From assembly GCA_039916225.1 (NCBI GenBank), contig JBDSLU010000101.1, forward strand, positions 1 to 13,515: 13,515 nt of DNA. The letters run 5' to 3'. Below are positions 6,148 through 13,291 of this stretch, in pieces. Under the pieces are notes generated by a model, which searched no databases, was not told the origin of the DNA, and saw nothing but the letters and a program-made list of their open reading frames with translations. The stretch comes from JBDSLU01 sp039916225. GTDB lineage: Bacteria > Acidobacteriota > Vicinamibacteria > Vicinamibacterales > Vicinamibacteraceae. Within the stretch, counting starts at the first letter, position 1. Each line of letters begins with the position of its first letter. The translations under genes and the position numbers were made by a program.

Positions 6148-7629
6148 ATGGCAAAACAGGCACTCGCACCCACCCGTCGCCGGCGCACGGCCAGTGACGA
6201 CACCGAGCTCATCGACTGGAGCGAGCCGGCGCAGAACGCCCGCGTCCTCGACTGGCGGCAGCGCGCCGAAACCTTCGGTCTGACCGGGATTGGCGACGAT
6301 GGCGGCACCGACGGCCCAGTCGTGTTGCCCGCGGATCAGCTGCTCGACGAGGAAGAGCCGGAAGCGTTGTCGCCGCTCGGGTTCGGCGACGCCGAGAAGG
6401 CAGACGCCGTCGAGGACGATGACGACCCCTCGGACGTCCGGGCGTCAGCGGCCGAAGTCGACCCGGTCCGCGTCTACCTGCAGGAGATCGGCAAGCGCAA
6501 GCTGCTGACCTCGGCGCAGGAACAGGAAATCGGCGGGCGCATCGAGGCGGCTCGCGCCGCGGTGCTGACCGAGCTGCCGCTGGTCCCGTGCGGCCTGTGC
6601 TGCCTTCTGTCGCTCGCCGATACCGTGCGGCGCGGGGAGGCACCGGCCGCCGAGCTGATCCTGCTGCCGGACGGCGGCGAGCTGACGCCGGGGCACATCC
6701 AGCCGGTGCTCGAGGCCCTCGCCCAGATCGACACGATCATCGACCAGGTCGAAGCAAGCGAGCCAGAGGCGCAGGCGCAAGCCCAGGCGCTGCTGCGCGA
6801 CCTGCCGATCCGCCCGGCGGCGATCGACGCGATCGTCGCCGAGCTGCGGACGCAGGCGGCGGTGGCGAGAAGTGCCGACGGCGGCGCCGCACTCGAGCGC
6901 CTGGCGCAGCGCGAGGACGCGCTGACCGACGCCAAGCGGCAGCTGATCGAACCCAACCTGCGCCTGGTCGTCTCGATGGCCAAGCGGTATCTCAATCGCG
7001 GGCTGTCGCTGCTCGACCTGATCCAGGAAGGCAACATCGGCCTGATGAAGGCGGTCGATCGCTTTCAGCACCGTCGCGGCCTGAAGTTCTCGACCTACGC
7101 GACGTGGTGGATCCGGCAGGGCATCACCCGCTCCATCGCCGACTACGGCCGGACCATCCGGCTACCCGTGCACATCTTCGAGTCGGTGACCAAGCTGTCG
7201 AGGGCGCGGCAGGCGCTCGCCGCCGAGCTCAATCGCCCGCCGACGATGATCGAGCTGGCGCAGACGACCGGCCAGACGCTCGACAAGGTGATGGTACTGC
7301 TGGAAGCGGCGAAGGGCACCGAGTCGCTCGACGCCCTGGTCGGCGCCGACGACGATACGCGGCGCAGCGATCTGGTCGCCGACGCCAACGTGCCCACACC
7401 GGAGGATCTGGCGGTGCGCAGCCGGATGGCGGCCGATGTCGAGGCGGCCATGGCACCGCTCGCCGATCGCGAGCGCGAGGTCTTGCGCCTGCGCTTCGGC
7501 CTCGGCCTCGATCGCGAGATGACGCTGGTCGAGATCGGCCGGCGGCTGTCGCTGACGCGCGAGCGCGTCCGGCAGATCGACGCGCGGGCCCTGGCCAAGC
7601 TGCGCAGCATGCGCGGCGACGCCGCCTGA
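6148..7629 (+). CDS. RpoD-like sigma-70 family RNA polymerase sigma factor
   Basis: A 493-residue sigma factor. Residues 1-103 are acidic and low in conservation; no recognisable region 1.1 is present. Region 1.2 begins at DPVRVYLQEIGKRKLL (105-120). A non-conserved insert spans about 138-262. Regions 2.1-2.4 are at 263-333, with NLRLVVSMAKRYLNRGLSLL and DLIQEGNIGLMKAVDRF, KFSTYATWWIRQGITRSIAD and TIRLPVH. Region 3 is at about 340-417 and region 4 at 425-488, with the -35-binding helix-turn-helix TLVEIGRRLSLTRERVRQI at 459-477. These are group 1/2 hallmarks, so it should read -10/-35 promoters. Lack of region 1.1 and the accessory neighbourhood suggest a secondary paralogue rather than the only housekeeping factor, but this is not certain. 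The motif CGLCC at 148-152 is an odd feature of the insert. The ATG at 6148 is supported by AGGG 8 bases upstream. Confidence 0.93.
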   Translation: MAKQALAPTRRRRTASDDTELIDWSEPAQNARVLDWRQRAETFGLTGIGDDGGTDGPVVLPADQLLDEEEPEALSPLGFGDAEKADAVEDDDDPSDVRASAAEVDPVRVYLQEIGKRKLLTSAQEQEIGGRIEAARAAVLTELPLVPCGLCCLLSLADTVRRGEAPAAELILLPDGGELTPGHIQPVLEALAQIDTIIDQVEASEPEAQAQAQALLRDLPIRPAAIDAIVAELRTQAAVARSADGGAALERLAQREDALTDAKRQLIEPNLRLVVSMAKRYLNRGLSLLDLIQEGNIGLMKAVDRFQHRRGLKFSTYATWWIRQGITRSIADYGRTIRLPVHIFESVTKLSRARQALAAELNRPPTMIELAQTTGQTLDKVMVLLEAAKGTESLDALVGADDDTRRSDLVADANVPTPEDLAVRSRMAADVEAAMAPLADREREVLRLRFGLGLDREMTLVEIGRRLSLTRERVRQIDARALAKLRSMRGDAA

Positions 7630-7648
7630 CGGCCTGGTGTTCGATGGC

Positions 7649-8389
7649 TCACCCGTCGCGGCGCAGCGACTGGGTGAGCTCGAGCGCATTGGGCAGGGCC
7701 GACCCCGACGCGGTGTTGTCGAAGATGCACCACGCGGTGACGTCCGGCCCGACGCGTCGCAGCGCCGCGGCCCACGCCTCGAGACGGTGGGGCTCATAGC
7801 GGGACCAGTAGACCCGCGGCGCCCCATGCAGGCGGTAGTAGACCAGGCCGGGCCAGCCGCCGGGCTCGGCCGCCGCCGCGAAGCGGGCAGGGTCGGCGGC
7901 GACGCGGGCCACGCGGTGACGCACCAGCATCGCCTCGGCGGCGGCGGACGCCCAGGTGGCGTGCCGAGGCTCGCAGACCACTGGCCCGTCGTAGCGGCCG
8001 CGCAGCAGCGTCAGGAACCGGCCGACCACCCGGGCATCGAAGGCGAACGCTGGCGGCAGCTGCACCAGGATTGGCCCGCGCCTCTCGCCGAGTGCCGCCG
8101 TCTCCTCCAGGAATCGATCGAGCGCCGGACCGGCCCGAGCCAGCTGCTGCTCGTGTGTGATCGCCTTCGGCAGCTTGACCGCGAAGCGGAAGGCCGGTGG
8201 CGTCGAGGCCGCCCATCGGGCATAGACGGCCTGCGCGTGCGGTCGATAGAACGACGAATTGATCTCGGCGCCGGAGAGGCGGCTGGCGTAGCGCTCCAGG
8301 TGCGTGCCTTCGTCGGCGAACTCCTCCGCCGAGGCGCGCGGGATCGACCAGCCGGCCGTGCCGATGAAGAGTCGGCTGCTTGTGGTCAT
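7649..8389 (-). CDS. DUF72 (YecE-like) domain-containing protein
   Basis: A 246-residue cytoplasmic protein of the DUF72 family, which has a TIM-barrel fold. Hallmarks are the N-terminal IGTAGWSIP at 9-17, the EINSSFYRPH segment at 42-51, FRFAVKLPKAITHE at 67-80, PILVQLPPAF at 106-115, the CEPRHATW strand at 139-146, YYRLHGAPRVYWSRY at 184-198 and the C-terminal CIFDNTASGSALPNAL at 221-236. The length is normal for the family. The biochemical role of DUF72 is not established, although the conserved polar residues suggest an enzyme. It is convergent with the sigma factor gene (19 bases between stops) and divergent from the five-gene operon starting at 8484, so both may be controlled from the 94-base gap at 8390-8483. 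Confidence 0.92.
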   Translation of the reverse strand: MTTSSRLFIGTAGWSIPRASAEEFADEGTHLERYASRLSGAEINSSFYRPHAQAVYARWAASTPPAFRFAVKLPKAITHEQQLARAGPALDRFLEETAALGERRGPILVQLPPAFAFDARVVGRFLTLLRGRYDGPVVCEPRHATWASAAAEAMLVRHRVARVAADPARFAAAAEPGGWPGLVYYRLHGAPRVYWSRYEPHRLEAWAAALRRVGPDVTAWCIFDNTASGSALPNALELTQSLRRDG

Positions 8390-8483
8390 CGCGTTCCATC
8401 GTAACCGGCCCTCGCGAGTGCCGGGACCGGAGGCGAGATACAGTGCCCTGTCGGGTCACGCTGGCCCGCCGAGGACCCTGCGT
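8390..8483. promoter_or_regulatory. Divergent intergenic region (DUF72 / five-gene operon)
   Basis: These 94 bases must contain the promoters of the DUF72 gene (-) and the operon (+). TACAGT at 8439-8444 is a possible + strand -10 element but has no good -35 partner. GAGGA at 8471-8475 is the Shine-Dalgarno of the downstream gene. No convincing operator palindrome was seen. Confidence 0.35.
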
Positions 8484-9410
8484 GTGCCGCTGAACGACGA
8501 CGATCGCCGCCGCTTCGAAGCCGCCCAGGAACGGCTGCGGGCGCTGTTGCCCGAGGACTACCAGGACACCTACCAGGAGATTCAGCCAGTCTCGATGGGA
8601 TCGGCCGGACTGAAGTACGCGCCGGACGGGCAGGTGGCGTGGAACGACATGTGGGCAACGTTCTGCGATCTGGCCATGGCCGGCGGCCCGCCGCACAAAG
8701 GCGCGCTGCTGGAGCCGGCGCCGCGAGCCGCCGTGGACGCGGCCCCCGAGCGCTATGACAGCGTGGTCGAGGAAATCTGCCGCGGCGTGACGATGGTCAC
8801 CGACCTCGGCGCCTATCCCGCTCCGATCCCGGGCTGGATCCACGTCGACTGCTTCAGCGAGGCGATGGCCGGCTGGCTGCTGCGGGCGATCGTGATGGAG
8901 AACGTGTCGGCCCGGACCGAGGGCCTGGCGCTGGCGCTACCCGTCGGTCCGGATTTTCGCCTCGAGAAGGAAATCAAGAACGTCATCACGGTGATCGCCA
9001 AGACCTGCCACTACTGGACCGGGCACATGTGGCTGCCGCAGCGGCGGCGAATCGCAGCGCTGCTCACGGCGATGACGGCTGAGACACCGGTCGTCGCCCC
9101 GGCACTCAGCACCGACGGCGTGCCCGATGGCCACGGTGAGGCGTTCGCCGCGCTGGCGGCGGCGATCGGCCGCGACACGGGACTGGCGACGTCGGCGCAT
9201 CGCTACGTCGGCTGGCTCGGCGTCGAGTGCCCGGGCGTGCCGGCGGCGATCTGGATGATGCGGCTGCTGGTGGCCGGCAACGTCCTCACCCGGCGCGAAG
9301 GCACTGCGCTGTTCGTGCCGGTGAACCCCACCACCGACGCCGGCGGCCGGGCCGTCGCCGAGGCGCTTGCTCGCGTCCATCGATTCGCCGCGACCAACGG
9401 CGTCCTCTGA
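8484..9410 (+). CDS. Uncharacterised protein with an internal domain duplication
   Basis: A 308-residue protein I do not recognise. I chose the GTG at 8484 because GAGGA (8471-8475) precedes it by 8 bases and the sequence MVPLNDDDRRRFEAAQERLR looks like a natural N-terminus; the frame is open to 8304, but that part overlaps the DUF72 gene. The N-terminal segment holds YQDTYQEIQPVSMGSAGLKY and WNDMWATFCDLAMAGGPPHK at 53-72. Two halves then repeat. Residues 117-156 (GWIHVDC...AMAGWLLR...ENVSARTEGLALALPVGP) align without gaps to 243-282 (GWLGVEC...PAAIWMMR...GNVLTRREGTALFVPVNP), with 18 of 40 identical. Conserved pairs are G117/G243, W118/W244, C123/C249, W131/W257, R134/R260, N140/N266 and R144/R270. 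No signal peptide or clear TM is seen. It is the first gene of the putative operon with the DNA exonuclease and ligase. Function unknown. Confidence 0.85.
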   Translation: MPLNDDDRRRFEAAQERLRALLPEDYQDTYQEIQPVSMGSAGLKYAPDGQVAWNDMWATFCDLAMAGGPPHKGALLEPAPRAAVDAAPERYDSVVEEICRGVTMVTDLGAYPAPIPGWIHVDCFSEAMAGWLLRAIVMENVSARTEGLALALPVGPDFRLEKEIKNVITVIAKTCHYWTGHMWLPQRRRIAALLTAMTAETPVVAPALSTDGVPDGHGEAFAALAAAIGRDTGLATSAHRYVGWLGVECPGVPAAIWMMRLLVAGNVLTRREGTALFVPVNPTTDAGGRAVAEALARVHRFAATNGVL

Positions 9411-9413
9411 ATC

Positions 9414-9974
9414 GTGGTGATGACGGCCGGCCCCGCCTTGCCTCTCTCCGCGTGGCTGCTGGCGTCGGGCGCCCGCCCCAGCGACGACCTGCTCGATCTG
9501 CGGAGCGAGGTCGTGGTGCCGGTGCCACTCGACGACGCCTTCGCCTTCTTCGCGGACGCCTGGAATCTCGAGCGGATCACGCCGCCCTGGCTCAACTTCC
9601 GCGTGCGGACGCCCCGGCCGCTCGCGATGCGCGAAGGGGCGCTGCTCGACTATCGCATCCGCCTGCACGGCCTGCCGATCCCCTGGCGCACGCGCATCGA
9701 CGTCTGGGAGCCCGGCGTCCGCTTCGTCGATCGCCAGGTGATCGGGCCCTATCGCTGGTGGCGGCACGAACACCGGTTCGAGGCGGTGGCCGGCGGAACC
9801 CGCGTCCTCGATCACGTCGAGTACCTGCCGCGGTTCGCCTGGCTCAGCCGCGCCTGGGTCCGGCGTGACGTCGAGCGGATCTTCGCCTACCGTCGCGAGG
9901 CCTTGCTCCGCCAACTGACCAATCCCTCGAGCTCGGACCGCAGCGTCGCCGAGGCGGCCCGGCACGATTCGTGA
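9414..9974 (+). CDS. SRPBCC (START-like) fold protein
   Basis: A 186-residue protein of the SRPBCC/cyclase-dehydrase superfamily, helix-grip proteins that hold hydrophobic ligands. Family features are LRSEVVVPVPLDDAFAFFAD at 29-48, NLERITPPWLNFRV at 51-64, DYRIRLHGLPIPWRTRI at 79-95, WEPGVRFVDRQVIGPYRWW at 98-116 and DHVEYLPRFAW at 133-143. The GTG at 9414 lies 3 bases after the upstream stop; the ATG at 9420 is a close alternative, and the first 25 residues are outside the conserved fold. The gap of 3 bases to the duplicated unknown gene and 12 to the lipocalin suggest co-transcription. The ligand is unknown. It sits next to another small-molecule-binding barrel (the lipocalin), which may not be coincidence. 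Confidence 0.88.
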   Translation: MVMTAGPALPLSAWLLASGARPSDDLLDLRSEVVVPVPLDDAFAFFADAWNLERITPPWLNFRVRTPRPLAMREGALLDYRIRLHGLPIPWRTRIDVWEPGVRFVDRQVIGPYRWWRHEHRFEAVAGGTRVLDHVEYLPRFAWLSRAWVRRDVERIFAYRREALLRQLTNPSSSDRSVAEAARHDS

Positions 9975-9986
9975 AACTGCCGGGTC

Positions 9987-10538
9987 ATGCGCCCTTTCCC
10001 TTGCGTCGCCGTGCTCACCCTCGCCGTTGTCGTGCCGCTCGGTGGCGCTCCGACGCCGCTCCGCGTCGTGCCGACGGTCGATCTGGCGCGCTATGCCGGC
10101 ACGTGGTACGAAGTGGCCCGGCTGCCGAACCGCTTCCAGGAGAAGTGCGCCGGCGAGGTGGCCGCGCTCTACGAACCACGGCCTGACGGACGCGTCGCGG
10201 TCACCAACCGCTGCCGGACCAGCACCGGCGCGCTGACGGACGCGAAGGGCATCGCGCGTCGCGTCGAGGGCCAGCCGCCGTCCAAGCTCCAGGTACGGTT
10301 CGCCCCGGCCTTTCTGAGCTTCCTGCCGGCGGTGTGGGGCGACTATCAGATCATCGCCCTCGGCGACGCCTACGACCATGCCGTCGTCGGCACGCCGGAC
10401 CGGGCGTTCTTGTGGGTGCTGTCGCGGACGCCAGCGATGGATCCGGCGCTCTATCGCCGGCTGCTCGACGAGGCGAAGGGCCAGGGCTTCGACGTCGCCA
10501 AGGTCGTGGCCACACGGCAGCAGCGCACTGGCACCTAG
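9987..10538 (+). CDS. Lipocalin family protein (Blc-like), exported
   Basis: A 183-residue bacterial lipocalin, a beta-barrel that binds lipids or other hydrophobic molecules. Residues 1-20 form a signal peptide with a hydrophobic core (VAVLTLAVVVPLGG), probably cut near GGA|PTP. C6 is too early and lacks a lipobox, so unlike E. coli Blc it is probably not a lipoprotein. The first lipocalin motif GTWYEVARLPNRFQ is at 38-51. C54 and C76 are placed to form the usual disulfide. GDYQIIALGDAYDHAVVGTP (118-137) and FLWVLSRTPAM (141-151) are the remaining conserved strands. Length is typical. It should act in the periplasm or at the outer membrane, an unexpected neighbour for DNA repair enzymes 12 bases downstream. 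Blc-type lipocalins are linked to envelope stress and membrane lipid upkeep (family knowledge). Confidence 0.92.
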   Translation: MRPFPCVAVLTLAVVVPLGGAPTPLRVVPTVDLARYAGTWYEVARLPNRFQEKCAGEVAALYEPRPDGRVAVTNRCRTSTGALTDAKGIARRVEGQPPSKLQVRFAPAFLSFLPAVWGDYQIIALGDAYDHAVVGTPDRAFLWVLSRTPAMDPALYRRLLDEAKGQGFDVAKVVATRQQRTGT

Positions 10539-10550
10539 TTATCCATCGCG

Positions 10551-11552
10551 ATGCTGACCGAGACCCCGGAGGGCCTCTACTGCGAGGCGGGCGGCTTCCA
10601 CATCGATCCCTGGGGCGCTGTTCCGCGGGCACTGATCACGCACGCGCACGGTGACCACGCTCGCAGCGGCAGCCAGGCCTACCTCTGCGCCGACGCCTGC
10701 GCACCGCTGCTGGTCCGCCGCTTCGGATCGGACGCGGCGATCGAATCGCAGCCCTACGGCCGCACGTTGACGCTGGGCGACGCGCGGGTCAGCTTCCATC
10801 CCGCCGGCCACGTCCTCGGCTCGGCCCAGATCCGTGTCGAGGGCCCGGGCGGCGTCTGGGTCGTGTCCGGCGACTACAAGCGCGCCGTCGATCCGACCTG
10901 CGCGCCCTTCGAGGCCGTGCCGTGCGACGTGTTCATCACCGAGAGCACGTTCGCGCTGCCGATCTATCGCTGGGACGCCACCGCCGACGTGATCGCCGAC
11001 CTCGTCGCCTGGTGGAACGCCAACCGTGACCTGGGCCTCACCTCGATCGTCTTCTGCTACACCATCGGCAAGGCGCAACGGCTGCTTGCCGAGATCGGCC
11101 GCCTCACCGATCGCCCGATCTGGGTGCACGGGGCGCTGCTCCCCATGATCGAGGTCTACCGCGAGGCCGGCGTGGCGATGCCGCCGACGCAGGCGCTGAT
11201 CGAGCGGCCGCGCGGTACGTCGTTCGCCGGCGAGCTGGTGCTGGCGCCGCCGTCGGCCCGCGGCACGCCGTGGATGCGTCGTCTCGGCGATCTCTCCGAC
11301 GCGCTCGCCTCCGGCCTGATGCGTGTCCGCGGCGTCCGCCGCCAGCGGGCCTACGATCGCGGCTTCGTGCTCTCCGACCACGCCGACTGGCCGGCGCTGC
11401 TCGAGACGATCGTGGCGACCGGCGCCTCACGCGTGTTGGCCACGCACGGACACGCCGAGCCGCTGGCCCGCTTCCTGCGCGACCAGGGCGTCGACGCCGG
11501 CGTCATCCGCACGGCCTGGGAAGACGAAGGCGGCGCGGACGACTACGAATGA
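10551..11552 (+). CDS. Ligase-associated DNA exonuclease (metallo-beta-lactamase fold)
   Basis: A 333-residue metallo-beta-lactamase/beta-CASP-type nuclease. Metal ligands are visible in order: HAHGDHA at 31-37, H87 in FHPAGHVLGSAQ, D108 in VSGDYK, H277 in LSDHADW and the THGHAEPL segment at 298-305. FITESTFALPIYRW at 128-141 is characteristic of the ligase-associated subgroup, which is nearly always found beside an ATP-dependent ligase. It is expected to trim DNA ends before sealing. The ATG at 10551 lies 12 bases after the lipocalin stop and lacks a strong Shine-Dalgarno. The stop TGA overlaps the ligase ATG (ATGA), so the two should be translationally coupled. Length and residues look complete. 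The exact polarity of digestion cannot be told from sequence. Confidence 0.95.
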   Translation: MLTETPEGLYCEAGGFHIDPWGAVPRALITHAHGDHARSGSQAYLCADACAPLLVRRFGSDAAIESQPYGRTLTLGDARVSFHPAGHVLGSAQIRVEGPGGVWVVSGDYKRAVDPTCAPFEAVPCDVFITESTFALPIYRWDATADVIADLVAWWNANRDLGLTSIVFCYTIGKAQRLLAEIGRLTDRPIWVHGALLPMIEVYREAGVAMPPTQALIERPRGTSFAGELVLAPPSARGTPWMRRLGDLSDALASGLMRVRGVRRQRAYDRGFVLSDHADWPALLETIVATGASRVLATHGHAEPLARFLRDQGVDAGVIRTAWEDEGGADDYE

Positions 11553-13276
11553 AGGCCTTCGCCGACCTGTTCGCGGCTCTCGACGGCACGACCCCGACCA
11601 ACGCCAAGGTCCTGGCGATCGTGCGCTACCTCGCTGCCGCGCCGGCCGGTGACGCGGCATGGGCGGTCTTCTTCCTCACCGGTCGCCGCCTCAAGCGCCT
11701 GCTGCCCTACCGCGCCATCTCGGCATGGACCCTGGTCCTGGCCGGCCTGGACGAGTGGCTGCTCGGCGAGTGTTACGCGGTGGTCGGCGACGGCGCCGAG
11801 ACCGCGACGCTGATCCTCGACCAGATCGACGCGGTGCCGGGCGAGCCGCTCGGCCTCGCCGAGTGGGTCGAGGGCCGCATCCTGCCGCTGCGCCAGGCGC
11901 CGCCGGAGGCGCAGCAGCGCCTGGTGATCGGCTGGATCCGCGAGCTGGGGCGCTGGGAGCGCTTCACGCTGTTCAAGCTGCTGACCGGTGAGCTGCGTCT
12001 CGGCGTCTCGCAGACGCTGGTGGTGCGGGCGGTGGCGCAGGCCGCGGCGCTGCCGGCGACGACGATTGCGGCGCGCCTGATGGGCGAATGGACGCCGACG
12101 GCGGCCTGGTTCGCCGACGTCCTCTCGCCGGACGTCACTGACGTCGATCGATCGCGGCCGTATCCGTTCTGCCTGGCCGCCCCGATCGACAACAGCATCG
12201 CCGACGCGCCGGCGATCGCCGCGCTGCTCGACGGCCGATCGGCGTGGCAGGCCGAATGGAAGTGGGACGGCATCCGCGCCCAGCTGATCGTCCGCGGCGG
12301 CCGCGTCTACCTGTGGTCGCGTGGTGAAGAGCTGATCACCGACCGCTTCCCCGAAGTGGCCGGCGTCGCCGCCGGGCTCGCCGACGGCACGGTGCTGGAC
12401 GGCGAGATTCTCGCCTGGCGCGGCGATCGGCCGATGGCCTTCTCGGCGCTGCAGCAGCGCATCGGCCGCGAGCGCCAGGTGGCGCGGACAGCCCGCGACA
12501 TCCCGGTGGTGTTCATGGTCTACGACGTGCTCGAGGACGCCGGCGTCGACGTGCGGGCGACGCCGCTGATCGACAGGCGCGTGCGCCTCGAGGCGCTGGT
12601 CGCCGGCCTTCGCCCGGTGGCCGTGGGCGCACCTGCGGCGGCTTCAGCCACCAAGGCGCCGCTCCTCCCGTTCGAGGACGACCCCACCGGCGCCGCCGGC
12701 CTCGCCCAGGACACGATCCGGCTGTCGCCGGTGGTGACCGACGACACGTGGGAGGCGCTCGCCACCATCCGTGAGGAATCGCGGCCGCGCGGGGTCGAGG
12801 GGCTGATGCTGAAGCGCCTCACGTCGGCCTACGGCGTCGGCCGCAAGCGCGGCGACTGGTGGAAGTGGAAGGTCGATCCGCACACCATCGACGCGGTCCT
12901 CATCTACGCCCAGCCCGGCTCGGGCAAGCGGGCCAGCCTGTTGACTGACTACACCTTCGGCGTCTGGCACGAAGGCGAGCTGGTGCCGGTGGCCAAGGCC
13001 TACTCCGGCCTGACCAACGAGGAGATCCTCGAGATGGATCGCTGGATTCGCCGCCACACGGTGGAGCGCTTCGGGCCGGTCCGACACGTCGAGCCGATCC
13101 ACGTCTTCGAGCTGGGCTTCGAGGCGATCGCGGCGTCGACGCGGCATCGCTCCGGGATCGCCGTGCGCTTTCCACGCATGCTGCGGTGGCGCAAGGACAA
13201 GCCGGCCAGCGAGGCCGACACGCTGGCCACGCTCGAGGCGCTCATGCACCACGCTTCGGGCAGCGTGGCCGGCTGA
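11549..13276 (+). CDS. ATP-dependent DNA ligase (exonuclease-linked, cisplatin-response type)
   Basis: A 575-residue ligase that seals nicks in DNA using ATP. An N-terminal DNA-binding domain spans about 1-205 (AWAVFFLTGRRLKRLLPYRA; ELRLGVSQTLV). The adenylation domain carries motif I EWKWDGIR with the AMP-accepting K238, the LWSRGEE motif at 255-261, DGEILAW at 284-290, FMVYDVLE at 322-329, EGLMLKR at 417-423 and the double-Lys WWKWKVD at 437-443. The OB domain follows, with YTFGVWHEGELVPVAKAYSG and the C-terminal RFPRMLRWRKDKPA. All catalytic motifs are intact. An Ala/Pro-rich stretch at about 357-388, between the YDVLE and EGLMLKR motifs, seems to be an insertion relative to close relatives. 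The start at 11549 is set by the ATGA overlap with the exonuclease; the longer frame from 11270 lies inside that gene. The usual Lhr-type helicase does not follow. Confidence 0.95.
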   Translation: MKAFADLFAALDGTTPTNAKVLAIVRYLAAAPAGDAAWAVFFLTGRRLKRLLPYRAISAWTLVLAGLDEWLLGECYAVVGDGAETATLILDQIDAVPGEPLGLAEWVEGRILPLRQAPPEAQQRLVIGWIRELGRWERFTLFKLLTGELRLGVSQTLVVRAVAQAAALPATTIAARLMGEWTPTAAWFADVLSPDVTDVDRSRPYPFCLAAPIDNSIADAPAIAALLDGRSAWQAEWKWDGIRAQLIVRGGRVYLWSRGEELITDRFPEVAGVAAGLADGTVLDGEILAWRGDRPMAFSALQQRIGRERQVARTARDIPVVFMVYDVLEDAGVDVRATPLIDRRVRLEALVAGLRPVAVGAPAAASATKAPLLPFEDDPTGAAGLAQDTIRLSPVVTDDTWEALATIREESRPRGVEGLMLKRLTSAYGVGRKRGDWWKWKVDPHTIDAVLIYAQPGSGKRASLLTDYTFGVWHEGELVPVAKAYSGLTNEEILEMDRWIRRHTVERFGPVRHVEPIHVFELGFEAIAASTRHRSGIAVRFPRMLRWRKDKPASEADTLATLEALMHHASGSVAG

Positions 13277-13291
13277 GGTCGGCCGCGACCG

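Noticed and set aside
6588..7799. A 403-codon + strand frame inside the sigma factor gene
   Set aside because: It is a shadow frame: an Arg/Ala/Pro-rich product in a different phase of a gene with clear sigma regions 2-4.
8304..8483. N-terminal extension of the duplicated unknown protein from 8304
   Set aside because: It would overlap the divergent DUF72 gene by 86 bases; the GTG at 8484 has a well-spaced GAGGA and a natural-looking N-terminus.
8937..10379. A 480-codon minus strand frame
   Set aside because: It is antisense to three recognisable genes (the duplicated unknown protein, SRPBCC and lipocalin) and has a composition typical of antisense shadows.
11270..11548. N-terminal extension of the DNA ligase from 11270
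   Set aside because: This stretch is an out-of-frame reading of the exonuclease gene. The ATGA overlap at 11549 and the start of family homology fix the ligase start.
13266..13285. GGCCG-GCTGAGGT-CGGCC as a terminator between the convergent ligase and acyltransferase-like genes
   Set aside because: The arms pair over only 5 bases, no T-run follows on either strand, and such short repeats are common in this GC-rich sequence.
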